Source: Chitinophagaceae bacterium
Lineage (GTDB): Bacteria > Bacteroidota > Bacteroidia > Chitinophagales > Chitinophagaceae
Length of the DNA stretch: 54,943 bases
Direction: 5' to 3'
Assembly: GCA_903642275.1 (NCBI GenBank)
Contig: CAHJWK010000017.1
Span: 1 to 54,943 of the forward strand
Each line of letters starts with the position of its first letter. Position 1 is the stretch's first letter. Positions 27,260-37,052 of this stretch are shown here, piece after piece. The notes below the pieces were generated by a model. The model did no database searches. It saw only the letters and a list, made by a program, of their open reading frames with translations, and was not told the DNA's origin. Both the position numbers and the translations under genes were made by a program.

Positions 27260-28460
27260 TCAAGTTTTACTTATCCTTTTTTCTATAGTATTTATTTATT
27301 GTAGTATTTCAGTAATATATTTATTTGTGTTTTCTGTTGCTTCAAAATTCTATAAAAAAACTATTCCGGCAGCTACTTATCTTCCACTAAAAAAAATTGC
27401 TGTATTAGTTCCGGCTTATAAAGAAGATGAAATTATCATATCAACAGCGCAAAATTTATTAAGCCAGGATTATCCATCCGAATTATTTGATGTTTATATT
27501 ATAGCAGATTCGTTTAAAAATATAACAATTGAAAAGCTAAGTACACTGCCTGTTCACGTTGTAAAAGTTGCTTTCAAAAATAGTTCTAAAACAAAATCGC
27601 TTAATGAATGTTTCAGGCAAATAAAAGATCAATATGATGTTGCTTTAATATGTGATGCCGATAATATGTTGGGTAAAGGTTTTTTAAAAAATATTAATAG
27701 CGCTTTTCTCAGCGGTGCGCAAGCCGTTCAGGGAAGAAGGGTAGCAAAAAATAATGATACCCCTTTCGCTTTGCTTGATGGTTGCAGTGAAGCAATTAAT
27801 AATAATATTTTTCGTAAAGGCGCAAACGCATTGGGTTTATCGTCTTCAGTAATAGGCTCGGGTATGGCATTTGATTTTGAAGTGCTCCGCGATGCATTAG
27901 CTAATATTTCTGCCATCAGCGGTTTTGATAAGCCTTTGCAGTTAAAGATTGTTCAATCAGGTACAAAAATTACATACCTTGATGATGCGTTAATTTTTGA
28001 TGAGAAGATTGATAACTCTGACGCTTTTAAGCAACAGCGTAAAAGATGGTTATTAAGCCAGTTTATTTATTTAAAAGAATATTTTTTTAGAGGGTTTAGC
28101 TACCTGTTAAAGGGCAACATTAGTTATTTTAATCTTGCTGTTGCCAACAATATTGTACCGCCAAGGGCTTTCCTGATTGCAGGTTTACCAATATTATGCG
28201 TAGTCACTTTTTTTATTAACCCATTAGTTTCTACTGTATCAGGTTTAATGTTAGTTGCATATATAGCAAGCCTAATAATTGCGTTACCAAAAGAATTAAA
28301 AAATAAATCTCTGCTTAGCGCATTAATACAATTGCCTAAGGCAATATCCTTAATGATTTTTAATATATTCAGGCTTAAAAAAGCTAAACAGGTTTTTATA
28401 CATACAGTTCATACAAAGAGCGAGATAACAAATCCGCTATATAAAATACATGGAGAATAA
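27252..28460 (+). CDS. Membrane GT2 glycosyltransferase (cellulose synthase-like)
   Basis: N-terminal helix, then a GT-A domain with VPAYKEDEII, ICDADNM (metal-binding), GSGMAF, GFDKPLQLKIVQ and KQQRKRWLLSQF (QxxRW motif), followed by C-terminal helices. The combination marks a GT2 enzyme of the bcsA/NodC-like type that adds beta-linked sugars. Length is 402 residues. It overlaps the preceding sugar-transferase gene by 8 bases and the following GT2 gene by 11 bases, so translation is coupled. The sugar cannot be told from sequence. Confidence 0.85.
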   Translation: MFNQVLLILFSIVFIYCSISVIYLFVFSVASKFYKKTIPAATYLPLKKIAVLVPAYKEDEIIISTAQNLLSQDYPSELFDVYIIADSFKNITIEKLSTLPVHVVKVAFKNSSKTKSLNECFRQIKDQYDVALICDADNMLGKGFLKNINSAFLSGAQAVQGRRVAKNNDTPFALLDGCSEAINNNIFRKGANALGLSSSVIGSGMAFDFEVLRDALANISAISGFDKPLQLKIVQSGTKITYLDDALIFDEKIDNSDAFKQQRKRWLLSQFIYLKEYFFRGFSYLLKGNISYFNLAVANNIVPPRAFLIAGLPILCVVTFFINPLVSTVSGLMLVAYIASLIIALPKELKNKSLLSALIQLPKAISLMIFNIFRLKKAKQVFIHTVHTKSEITNPLYKIHGE

Positions 28461-29367
28461 AAAGCCACTTATATCAATTGTCACAATTAATTATAACAAC
28501 ACAGACGACACATGCGACTTTCTTGAGTCGGTGCTTTGTCTTGATTATGATAATCTGGAAGTGATAGTTGTTGATAATGCTTCAAAAGAAAATCCATCAG
28601 AAAAACTTAAAGCGGTATACCCTGCTATAAATATTATATTAAGCGAAAAGAATCTTGGATTTGCAGGCGGAAATAATCTTGGTGTAAAACAGGCGAAAGG
28701 TGATTACTTATTTTTTGTGAATAATGATACAGTGATGATGCCTGATATAATGGAAGGCTTGATTGAGGTGTTTGATAAATATGCTGATGCAGGTGTTGCC
28801 TGTCCTAAGTTTCACTATTATGATTCACCGGGCACCATTGAATTTGCCGGCTATAATAAGGTTAACAATTTCAGCGGAAGAAACAGCATGGTTGGATGTA
28901 AAAAGAAAGACCATGGACAATATGAAGAAATTAAAGCCACGCATTATGCACATGGTGGCGGCATGATGGTTTCAAAAAAAGTGATTGAAGAAGTTGGACC
29001 AATGCCCGAAATCTATTTTTTATATTATGAAGAGTTTGACTGGTGCGAACAAATAAAGAACAAAGGTTTTAAAATTTATTATCAGCCAAAATCTTTAATC
29101 TATCACAAAGAGTCAATGAGCGTGGGCAAGAAAAGCACTTTAAAAACGTTTTATTTAAACAGGAACAGGATATTGTTTATGCGCAGGAATGTAAAAGGTT
29201 TAGCCTTTTTTGGTTTTGCACTTTATTATACGCTAATAACAATCCCGAAAAACACGTTCACCCTTTTGTACAAGAAAGAACCACAGCATTTGAAAGCTTT
29301 CTGGAAAGGTTATCTATGGAATCTTTCAAACAATAACATAAAAAAACTTGGCTCATGTGCGGTATAG
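28450..29367 (+). CDS. GT2 glycosyltransferase, rhamnosyltransferase-like (WbbL type)
   Basis: This is a soluble or peripheral GT2 enzyme of 305 residues. Motifs are SIVTINYNNTDDT, VVDNASKENP, NLGFAGGNNLGVKQAKGDY, FFVNNDTVMM (DxD-like NND), GGGMMVSKKV and EEFDWCEQIKNKGFKI, the pattern of WbbL-type rhamnosyltransferases. Rhamnose is a guess based on family resemblance, since no rml genes are in the window. The gene overlaps both neighbours (11 bases upstream, 13 bases downstream). Confidence 0.82.
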   Translation: MENKKPLISIVTINYNNTDDTCDFLESVLCLDYDNLEVIVVDNASKENPSEKLKAVYPAINIILSEKNLGFAGGNNLGVKQAKGDYLFFVNNDTVMMPDIMEGLIEVFDKYADAGVACPKFHYYDSPGTIEFAGYNKVNNFSGRNSMVGCKKKDHGQYEEIKATHYAHGGGMMVSKKVIEEVGPMPEIYFLYYEEFDWCEQIKNKGFKIYYQPKSLIYHKESMSVGKKSTLKTFYLNRNRILFMRRNVKGLAFFGFALYYTLITIPKNTFTLLYKKEPQHLKAFWKGYLWNLSNNNIKKLGSCAV

Positions 29368-31259
29368 CAGGCTTTTGTGATTTTAGTAAGCGAACAGATT
29401 CTTCTGTTCTTAAAAACATGACGGACTCATTAATCCATCGTGGGCCGAATGATTCAGGTTATGAAGTGTTTGATACACCAAACGCCTACATTGGTTTAGG
29501 GCAAAGAAGATTGTCAATAATTGATCTTTCAAGCGGTGGCCATCAGCCAATGCATTTCGAAAAACTTAGTATTATTTTCAATGGGGAAATATATAATTAC
29601 CAGGACATAAAGGATGAGCTGGTAAAGCAGGGTTATACGTTTACGTCCGGTTCAGATACAGAAGTGATATTGAAAGGATATCATTGCTGGGGAGATGCTG
29701 TTGTGCATAAATTCATCGGAATGTTTGTGTATGTAATTTTAGATGAAGAAAAGCAGGAGCTTACCGTTTGCAGAGATAGAGCCGGCGTAAAACCCTTGTA
29801 TTATTACTGGGATGATAACGTGTTTTTATTTGCATCAGAACTAAAGGCTTTGCATGAGCATCCGATGTTCATTAAAGAGATTGATGTAAATAGCCTTTCA
29901 TTGTTTTTGCAGTATAGTTATATACCTGCACCTTATTCTATTTTCAAAAAAACATTCAAATTAAATCCGGGTCATTATTTTAAATTATCGCTCAATACAA
30001 AAAAAATTACAGAGACTAAGTATTGGGATGTGTGTGATTTTTATGACAAGCCTGAAATGAAAATTTCTGAACAAGATGCCATTGATGAAGTGGAACGTTT
30101 GCTTATCTCCTCTTATAATTATCGCATGGTAGCTGATGTTCCCGTGGGTTTATTTTTAAGTGGCGGATATGACAGCACAAGTGTCGCTGCCATTTTGCAA
30201 ACAGGCAGAACAGAAAAAATAAAATCATTTACTATTGGTTATAAAGAGGCTGCGTTTAATGAGGCACCTGAGGCAAAAAAAATTGCCGAGTATTTAGGAA
30301 CAGATCATCATGAATGGTATGTAACCGCTTCAGATGCTGCAGATGTTTTTCATCATCTTCCTGAAATTTACGATGAGCCTTTTGCAGATAATTCTGTTGT
30401 GCCTACAGCATTGGTTAGCCAGCTTGCAAGCAAGCATGTAAAAGTATCTCTTTCAGCAGATGGTGGTGATGAAGTCTTTGCCGGTTATAATAAATTTAAC
30501 CTGTCAATAAAATACACGCAGTCTGTACCCTATTTTATGCAGGCTGCATTTAGCAATGTGATGGATCTCATCAATCCTGAAAACATACCTTACTTCAGCA
30601 GCAAATACAATTTTGCTACGCGCTATGAAAAAATGAAAAAGATCTGGGCAGATAAATCTCCTCTTACTGCATTAAAATATATAAGCCAATATATAACAGA
30701 AGATGAAGCGAAAAAATTTATCGCTTCAAATTATGAACGTTATAAAACCAACTTTGATAGTGCCAATAATTTTTCTTCTGATGTGGATGTATTAAATAAA
30801 ATGTTGGCTGTTGATTATAAAACTTTCCTGGCAGACAATAATCTTGTTAAGGTTGACCGGGCAACGATGTCTGTTGGCCTTGAAGGCCGTGAGCCAATGC
30901 TTGACCATCGCATTATAGAATTTGTATCACAGTTGCCTGCTGACCTTAAAATAAGAAATAAAACAAACAAGTATATCCTGAAAAAGATTGTTCATAAATA
31001 TGTACCGAAGGAATTAATGGATAGGCCAAAAATGCCCTTCATTGCTCCTTTAACCATATGGTTTAAAGATGAATTAAAAGTAAAAATTCATCATTATTTA
31101 AGTGAAGAAAAGTTGAAAGAAACCGGTGTGTTCAACAGCACGCCTGTCATTAAATTAACTACAGATTATTTACAGGGCAAACAGGTAAATTATCAGAAAG
31201 TCTGGAACATTTTGGTATTTCAGTTATGGTACGATAAATGGTTTACTAAAGCTGCATGA
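29355..31259 (+). CDS. asnB: Asparagine synthase (glutamine-hydrolysing)-like, polysaccharide cluster type
   Basis: MCGIAGF exposes Cys2 as the glutaminase nucleophile, followed by HRGPNDSG and FNGEIYNYQDI (class II amidotransferase domain). The C-terminal synthetase domain has the PP-loop VGLFLSGGYDSTSVAA and SADGGDEVFAGYNKF. Length is 634 residues. In glycan loci, AsnB-like enzymes often amidate a sugar carboxylate (uronic acid) and do not make asparagine; that use is inferred here from its position between glycosyltransferase genes with overlaps of 13 and 4 bases. Confidence 0.9.
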   Translation: MCGIAGFCDFSKRTDSSVLKNMTDSLIHRGPNDSGYEVFDTPNAYIGLGQRRLSIIDLSSGGHQPMHFEKLSIIFNGEIYNYQDIKDELVKQGYTFTSGSDTEVILKGYHCWGDAVVHKFIGMFVYVILDEEKQELTVCRDRAGVKPLYYYWDDNVFLFASELKALHEHPMFIKEIDVNSLSLFLQYSYIPAPYSIFKKTFKLNPGHYFKLSLNTKKITETKYWDVCDFYDKPEMKISEQDAIDEVERLLISSYNYRMVADVPVGLFLSGGYDSTSVAAILQTGRTEKIKSFTIGYKEAAFNEAPEAKKIAEYLGTDHHEWYVTASDAADVFHHLPEIYDEPFADNSVVPTALVSQLASKHVKVSLSADGGDEVFAGYNKFNLSIKYTQSVPYFMQAAFSNVMDLINPENIPYFSSKYNFATRYEKMKKIWADKSPLTALKYISQYITEDEAKKFIASNYERYKTNFDSANNFSSDVDVLNKMLAVDYKTFLADNNLVKVDRATMSVGLEGREPMLDHRIIEFVSQLPADLKIRNKTNKYILKKIVHKYVPKELMDRPKMPFIAPLTIWFKDELKVKIHHYLSEEKLKETGVFNSTPVIKLTTDYLQGKQVNYQKVWNILVFQLWYDKWFTKAA

Positions 31260-32395
31260 TTATGCAAGGCTCAAAAAAAATAAGAGTGTTGCAAGCAATA
31301 AGGCAGGGCAAAGTTGGCGGTGGAGAAACGCACATTTTTGATCTTGTAAAACATTTGGATAAAGATTGCTTTCAGCCGGTTGTATTATCTTTTACTGATG
31401 GAGAAATGATTGATAAGTTAAACGATATTGGTATTGAGAACAAAGTAATTTATTCTGAAAAAGCTTTTGATTTCAGTACGTGGAAAGAAGTTAAAAAGCT
31501 GATGCAGGATAAATGCATTGATCTGGTTCATATACATGGAACAAGAGCGACCAGTAATGTGTATTGGGCTGCAAAAAAACTTGGTTTGCCAACTGTTTAT
31601 ACTATTCATGGCTGGTCTTTTCATGATAATCAATCGCCATTAGTAAAAAAGGCAAGAGTGCTTTTTGAAAAATGGATAACTAATAAAACAAACCGTAATA
31701 TTTCTGTTTCTGTTTCCAACCAACAAACCGGGCATCAATATATATCCGGCTTTACGTCAGATGTTATTCATAATGGAATTGATTTGGCGAAGTTTAATCC
31801 TGACTCGGCTGAAAGTAAAAATTTACGTAACGAGTTAGGCATTGCAAATGATGCTTTTGTTATTTGTTCGATTGGTAGAATAACTGCGCAGAAAGATCCG
31901 ATGAATCTGATTAAAGCTTTTAAAGAAATTTCATTACAACATCCAAGAACAATATTGCTAATGGTTGGTGATGGTGATTTAAAAGAAAAAGCAATTGCAT
32001 TGGTTAAAGAACTTGGTTTGGAAAAATCAGTAGTATTTCAAAAATCAAGAGCAGATGTTGCTGATATTTTATATTCATCAGATATATTTTGCTTACCATC
32101 ATTATGGGAAGGTTTTCCAATTGCTTTACTTGAAGCTATGGCAATGCGTAAACCTGTTATTGCAACAGAAGTAGATGGTTCAATGGAGATAATTCAGCAT
32201 AAGAAAAATGGTTTACTTATTAAACCAGAAAATATTACGATGCTGGTTAATGCAGTTGTAGAATTAATAAATGATGAACAATTTAGAAACAGGTTGGCAA
32301 GCGAAGCACATCAAACTATAATCAATGAATTTGATGTAAAAAAGATGACAAAAAAAATTGAAGACGTTTATAACAATATCCTGCATAAAAATTAA
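31256..32395 (+). CDS. GT4 glycosyltransferase
   Basis: This is a GT-B fold, retaining glycosyltransferase of 379 residues. N-terminal KVGGGETHIFDLVKHL is a typical acceptor-side loop. The donor site has CSIGRITAQKDPMNLI, a GDGDLKEK turn and the EGFPIALLEAMAMRKPVIA segment, with the two glutamates of the EX7E motif. It begins with ATGA overlapping the asparagine synthase stop and lies 5 bases before the methyltransferase gene. Donor and acceptor are unknown. Confidence 0.88.
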   Translation: MIMQGSKKIRVLQAIRQGKVGGGETHIFDLVKHLDKDCFQPVVLSFTDGEMIDKLNDIGIENKVIYSEKAFDFSTWKEVKKLMQDKCIDLVHIHGTRATSNVYWAAKKLGLPTVYTIHGWSFHDNQSPLVKKARVLFEKWITNKTNRNISVSVSNQQTGHQYISGFTSDVIHNGIDLAKFNPDSAESKNLRNELGIANDAFVICSIGRITAQKDPMNLIKAFKEISLQHPRTILLMVGDGDLKEKAIALVKELGLEKSVVFQKSRADVADILYSSDIFCLPSLWEGFPIALLEAMAMRKPVIATEVDGSMEIIQHKKNGLLIKPENITMLVNAVVELINDEQFRNRLASEAHQTIINEFDVKKMTKKIEDVYNNILHKN

Positions 32396-32400
32396 TATCC

Positions 32401-33183
32401 ATGGAAAACAATACAACAACTTACGAATATGACAGGCTTGCAGACAGAAAGCGGCTTGATTTTATAACAAATTTTCTCCAGGCATCTTTACCTAAAGGAG
32501 CAACAATTCTGGATGTTGGTTGCGGCAACGGTGTTATAAGCAGGCATCTTGGAAAATTTGGCTTTAATGTTACCGGCATTGATGTTAGTGACAAAACAAT
32601 TGAAAAAGCAAATGCTTTGAACACTTTAAGCAATGTAACGTTTGTTAAAAAAAGTGCCGAAGAATTAATGATGACTGGTGAACAATATGATGCCATTATT
32701 TGCAGTGAAGTTTTAGAACATCTTGATCATCCTGAAGCATTACTGGAAGTACTTAATAAAACACTTGCAGGCAATGGCAAACTAATTATTACTGTACCCA
32801 ATGGTAAAGGCCCAAGGGAAAGCCTTGTTACTAAACCTGTTTTAAAACTTAGAAATAAAAATAACTGGTTGTGGAAGCTGGTTGTCAAGATTAAACAAAT
32901 GCTTGGCTATAGCGGTACAACCACGCAATCTGCTGCAGATAATTTAGATCATGTACAGTTTTTTTCCAAGAGAGATATTCAGCAATTATCTGCAAAAAAT
33001 AATCTAAAGATTACAAAGTTTGGCAAAGCAAATTTTGTAGAAGATGTATTTCCTTTTTCATTTTTCGCAAAGCGTATTAAGTGGCTTCAAAAAATTGATT
33101 GTAAAATAGCAGATATTTTACCATACAATTTTACAGGGGGATTCTTTTTTGTGTGCGAAAAAATTAATAACACGTCCAAATGA
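32401..33183 (+). CDS. SAM-dependent methyltransferase (UbiG-like class I)
   Basis: The Rossmann-fold motif I is ILDVGCGNGVISRHL, followed by VTGIDVSDKTIEKA (motif II acidic residue), YDAIICSEVLEHLDHPEALL and LIITVPNGKGP. These place it in the Methyltransf_11/23 group, which methylates O or N atoms of small molecules or sugars. Length is 260 residues. It shares ATGA with the following GT4 gene. In this context it most likely methylates a sugar of the repeat unit or a terminal residue; a capping role is possible but not shown. Confidence 0.85.
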   Translation: MENNTTTYEYDRLADRKRLDFITNFLQASLPKGATILDVGCGNGVISRHLGKFGFNVTGIDVSDKTIEKANALNTLSNVTFVKKSAEELMMTGEQYDAIICSEVLEHLDHPEALLEVLNKTLAGNGKLIITVPNGKGPRESLVTKPVLKLRNKNNWLWKLVVKIKQMLGYSGTTTQSAADNLDHVQFFSKRDIQQLSAKNNLKITKFGKANFVEDVFPFSFFAKRIKWLQKIDCKIADILPYNFTGGFFFVCEKINNTSK

Positions 33184-34364
33184 AAATAGCTTATTTATCT
33201 ATTAGTGATCCGCTGAATAAGAAGGCATGGTCAGGCAATGTCTATCACATTGCTAAAGCATTGCAGGATTATGGACATGAAGTAGATTTTTTTGGTCCTA
33301 TACATTTACCCTCACTGCTTGATAAATTTTTAAGAGGATTTGCAAAATTTAACCGAGTAATATTTAAAAGAGAATATTTAGCTAAATGCAATCTCATGTT
33401 AAGCTGGTATGCAGGCAAGCATTTTACAAAACAATTAAAAGATAAAAATTACGATTGCATCTGTGTGCCTTCAGAGTCTTCAGCAATTGCATTTATTAAA
33501 ACCAAAACACCTATTTTTTTTATTACAGATACAACTTTTAAACTTATTACCCATTATTATAACGAGTTCAAAAAAATTCCTTTTATATCAAAGCTTGAAG
33601 GAAATATTATTGAAAGAAAAACATTGAGGAAAAGCAATTCGGTTATTTATACTTCTATCTGGGCTGCTGAATCTGCCGTAAATGATTACAATGTGCCCTC
33701 AGAGCATATTTTAATAACACCAACAGGCGCTAACATTGATAAAATTCCAGACCAAAGCTTTATATATAAAAAGCTTGAAAACAAAGAACTCACACTTTTA
33801 TTTTTAGCTACTGAATGGGATAGAAAAGGTGGCGATATTGCTTTTGAAACATTAAAGTTTCTGCAGTATTCGCACGGCATTAAAGCTAAACTTATTATAT
33901 GCGGATGTGAACCGCCTGCGCAATATAAAAGCCCGCTGATGGAAGTAATTCCCTTCTTAAATAAAAACAAAAGAGAAGAAGCTGAAAAATTAAATGAATT
34001 ATTATGCAAAGCTCATTTTCTTATTTTGCCTACAAGAGCAGATTGCTCTTTAATTGCAGCCTGTGAAGCAAATGCATTTGGTGTTCCGGCAATTACAACT
34101 GAAACAGGTGGTGTACCTGAAATTGTTAAAGATGGTATAAACGGATATTGTTTACCATATAGCGCAAATGGCAATACTTATGCAGCATTAATCGCAGAAC
34201 TATATATTGATCAGCCAAAATATATTGATTTAATTGTCTCAAGCAGGCAACGCTTTGAACAATATCTTAACTGGAATAAGTGGGCAGAAGGCTTTGGCGA
34301 ATTATTTGAAAAAAATACAGAGCTATCCATTCCCTTTGACAATACATATCAAAAAGTTGTTTAA
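33180..34364 (+). CDS. GT4 glycosyltransferase
   Basis: This is a GT-B enzyme of 394 residues, more diverged than the GT4 upstream. Its N-terminus MKIAYLSISDPLNKKAWSGN resembles acceptor-binding loops. Donor-side features are LFLATEWDRKGGDIAFE, KLIICGCEPP and the EX7E-like region DCSLIAACEANAFGVPAITT followed by GGVPEIVKDGINGY. It is the last gene of the plus-strand operon and overlaps the methyltransferase by 4 bases. A gap of 191 bases follows before the next gene. Confidence 0.83.
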   Translation: MKIAYLSISDPLNKKAWSGNVYHIAKALQDYGHEVDFFGPIHLPSLLDKFLRGFAKFNRVIFKREYLAKCNLMLSWYAGKHFTKQLKDKNYDCICVPSESSAIAFIKTKTPIFFITDTTFKLITHYYNEFKKIPFISKLEGNIIERKTLRKSNSVIYTSIWAAESAVNDYNVPSEHILITPTGANIDKIPDQSFIYKKLENKELTLLFLATEWDRKGGDIAFETLKFLQYSHGIKAKLIICGCEPPAQYKSPLMEVIPFLNKNKREEAEKLNELLCKAHFLILPTRADCSLIAACEANAFGVPAITTETGGVPEIVKDGINGYCLPYSANGNTYAALIAELYIDQPKYIDLIVSSRQRFEQYLNWNKWAEGFGELFEKNTELSIPFDNTYQKVV

Positions 34365-34442
34365 CACTACTTACTGTATCGGCATTTTTTAAGATTGATT
34401 TTCCCTGAAACAGATACATAATGCTGCCTTGCATATAAACCT

Positions 34443-34450
34443 TAAATTTG
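34443..34450 (+). promoter_or_regulatory. Bacteroidota -7 element (TAAATTTG) before the FemAB-like gene
   Basis: An exact TAnnTTTG match lies 105 bases before the FemAB-like gene, in the 191-base gap after the GT4 gene. The nearest TTG is only 11 bases upstream, too close for the usual -33 spacing. A GCAGC/GCTGC hairpin (34487-34499) lies between the element and the gene. Confidence 0.3.
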
Positions 34451-34555
34451 GCTCTTTGGTACTCTTTAAAAATTTTGAGAATGGAAGCAGCTTAGCTGCA
34501 AGTTGTTTAGGCATGATTTTTTAGTGTACCCCACCATCATACAAACAACTTATTA

Positions 34556-35644
34556 ATGCATTGGGAAATAATTAAGAAAGCTGAAATAGAATCATGGAAT
34601 GAAAAACTTAAGCAAACCGATGCAAGTTCATTTCAGTACCCTTATTATTTAACCGGAGAATATTCTTCTTCATTTTACAATAGCCTTTTTATAAGATATA
34701 TGCATGGTGATAAAGAGCTTGCTTATGCAGGAATAGTTGAAATAGGAATTTTTCCATTTAAAGTAGGCGTAATTGATGACGGACCTGTTATATTAGAAGA
34801 AAATTTTGATTTGCAAATGATGCTTGAAAATTTAAAAAAATTTTCTGAGAAGAAACGTTATATGCATTTGCAAATAAGACCTGTTGATGATGCATTTGAA
34901 AATTTACTGAAAAATGATGCAAAATTTGAAGATGAATTGTTTTTCCCTTTCCATAGAAAAGAAGATGCCGAATGGAATATTTATAATCAGCCCGAGGATA
35001 AATTATTAGCCAGTTTTAAAGTACAATGCCGCCGAAAAATTGTGTTGGCGGGCAGAGTGCCATTTGAATTTATTAAACTAACAAGTGAGTCTCATTTAAG
35101 AGATGTAAAAAATCTTTTTCAAAAAGCTGGAAAAACAAAAGGATACAAGTATATTTCTTTCCCTGCTTTGCTTAGAACATATAAAAATGGAAAGAAGTAT
35201 AATTTATGCGATTTATATGGCGTGTATTTGAATAATGAACTGATAAATGCTGTTCTTATTATAAAGGATGCACGAAGCTTTTTTCATTTTACTAGTGCAA
35301 TGCTGGTGAAAGGATATAAGCAAAATGAATCACCTCCCGCTAAACTTCATCTTTTTATAATGCAGGATTGTTTTTACAATGAACATAAAAGTTTTTATAA
35401 CATTAGTTATGGAGGTACAGACAACCTGGTAAGATTTAAAGAATATTTTAATCCTGTTGAGATAAAAAAACCGCCTTACTATACGTTTATTATTCGAAAA
35501 AGAGCTATCTCCTTTTTTCAAAAAACCACGCCTGACAAAGTTGTTCAAATACGTGCAGCTATTAAGAATATACGACAACAATTAAACTCATCGAAAGCCA
35601 CTTCCCTTACATTTATTTTTAGTGCTTTGTCATTTTATCTTTGA
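34556..35644 (+). CDS. FemAB/GNAT-like acyl transferase (peptidoglycan-bridge type)
   Basis: The 362-residue protein has a FemAB-type layout, with MHWEIIKKAEIESWNEKLKQ at the start, repeated GNAT-like halves and DLYGVYLNNELINAVLIIKDARSFFHFTSAML near 220-255, followed by ISYGGTDNLVRFKEYFNP. The YGGTD...FKxxF ending is typical of FemX/FemAB-like and polysaccharide-locus GNAT proteins, which move aminoacyl or acyl groups from a thioester or tRNA. In glycan loci these are thought to N-acylate amino sugars. The catalytic residue is not obvious. It converges with the flippase gene at 35650 with only 5 bases between. Confidence 0.68.
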   Translation: MHWEIIKKAEIESWNEKLKQTDASSFQYPYYLTGEYSSSFYNSLFIRYMHGDKELAYAGIVEIGIFPFKVGVIDDGPVILEENFDLQMMLENLKKFSEKKRYMHLQIRPVDDAFENLLKNDAKFEDELFFPFHRKEDAEWNIYNQPEDKLLASFKVQCRRKIVLAGRVPFEFIKLTSESHLRDVKNLFQKAGKTKGYKYISFPALLRTYKNGKKYNLCDLYGVYLNNELINAVLIIKDARSFFHFTSAMLVKGYKQNESPPAKLHLFIMQDCFYNEHKSFYNISYGGTDNLVRFKEYFNPVEIKKPPYYTFIIRKRAISFFQKTTPDKVVQIRAAIKNIRQQLNSSKATSLTFIFSALSFYL

Positions 35645-35649
35645 TAAAA

Positions 35650-36999
35650 TTATGACTTTTTACCACTTAGGATTTTTACCGCTTCTGCATAAACAATTTT
35701 ATAAGAGTTAATTATGTGACTACCTACATTTGAAAGATTAATATCAATTAGTTTTTTCATAGTAAAATACCATATTAAGGCATTAATAACACACGTAATA
35801 AAAGTGCCGATAGCTGCTCCATAGAAACCAAAAATTGTTAAGCATAAATAGTTTAAGCCAAGGTTCATAAGCAAGCTTAAAACATCAAGTTTAAAAACAT
35901 ATTTTGCTTTACCTATTGAATTTAGAGTATTGGCTGCCTGATTTTGCATGGGATTTATTAAGTTAATAATCATATACAACTGTAAAATAGGAACCGCTGC
36001 TACATACTGTGAACCTGCAATTACTGTTATAACAAATTTTGGAAAGATGATAATAAATATTACAATGGGTAAAGTAAAAGAAAGTAGAATGCCGGAGATA
36101 CGTTCGTAGAGGTACTTAACCTTTTCACTACCTTCTTCTACTAAAGCCCGGACTGTTTTTGGAAAAATTATTTGGGCGGCAGCGTAAGATGGTATATCTA
36201 TGAAACCATTTATACGCAAGGCAACATTATAATATGATACATAATAACTCGACATAAATGTGGCTGTCATCAACTGGTCAAAATTTATAAAGATGTTTGA
36301 AATAAGGCCGGAACCAAAAATGTATTTTCCGTAACCCAAAATTTTATTAATCCATTCCTTCTGTATATTAAACTGATAGAGCAAATATTTTTTGGTATAT
36401 ATAAATAATACAATTGCTCCCAAGAAAACACTTACAGATTGATAAATTGCCAGGTATTGTAATGAAAAATCTTTATGCAGAAAAAGGCTTGTAATAATTA
36501 ATATAAAGAAAATAAACTGGCGTACCAGGTAGCCTGCAGATACTCCTTTAAAATCAAGAAAAGATTGTTGTATGGCTTCAAAGTGAGAAAAGAAAACCAT
36601 GCATATTAAACCAGGAATAAACCATTTAAGCATGACACTTAAATTTTCGCTGGCATGAAGTAACATGCTCAACCAACCAGAAAAAAAAAGAATAAAAATT
36701 ATAAATAACAAGCTGATGACAGTATTTATAATAAAAGAAGCAGATGCGATTGCTGACTTTTGATATTCATCGGAACTTGAATTTACATACATGATATGTG
36801 CATTCTTCAATAAACCACTTTTTGTAGCTTCAAAAAGTGTGGTTACGGTTAAAAATAATGCCCACGTTCCCATTTCAGCTTTCGTTAGTACTCTTACCAG
36901 TACCATAAAATTCGTTAATCCAAAAATTACAAGAGAAAACCGCTGAAGGACGGAAAAAAAGGCTGACCGTATCCAGTATGAAGAGAGATATTTACGCAA
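35650..36999 (-). CDS. Wzx-like polysaccharide flippase (MOP superfamily), copy 1
   Basis: This is an inner-membrane protein of 449 residues with about 12-14 helices, predicted to move lipid-linked repeat units across the membrane. The start SYWIRSAFFSVLQRFSLVIF, the LVRVLTKAEMGTWALFLT segment and the C-terminal helices fit the polysaccharide-synthesis MOP family. It is a paralogue of the next gene upstream: the N-terminal pattern YWI(R/K)S(A/G)FFS(V/L)LQ...VR(V/I)L...GTWALF is shared. The two genes are separated by 53 bases. Confidence 0.87.
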   Translation of the reverse strand: MRKYLSSYWIRSAFFSVLQRFSLVIFGLTNFMVLVRVLTKAEMGTWALFLTVTTLFEATKSGLLKNAHIMYVNSSSDEYQKSAIASASFIINTVISLLFIIFILFFSGWLSMLLHASENLSVMLKWFIPGLICMVFFSHFEAIQQSFLDFKGVSAGYLVRQFIFFILIITSLFLHKDFSLQYLAIYQSVSVFLGAIVLFIYTKKYLLYQFNIQKEWINKILGYGKYIFGSGLISNIFINFDQLMTATFMSSYYVSYYNVALRINGFIDIPSYAAAQIIFPKTVRALVEEGSEKVKYLYERISGILLSFTLPIVIFIIIFPKFVITVIAGSQYVAAVPILQLYMIINLINPMQNQAANTLNSIGKAKYVFKLDVLSLLMNLGLNYLCLTIFGFYGAAIGTFITCVINALIWYFTMKKLIDINLSNVGSHIINSYKIVYAEAVKILSGKKS

Positions 37000-37052
37000 A
37001 ATACCGGAGTTTATTTTTTTTAAATTGATGTAAACTCAATGATTACTACCAA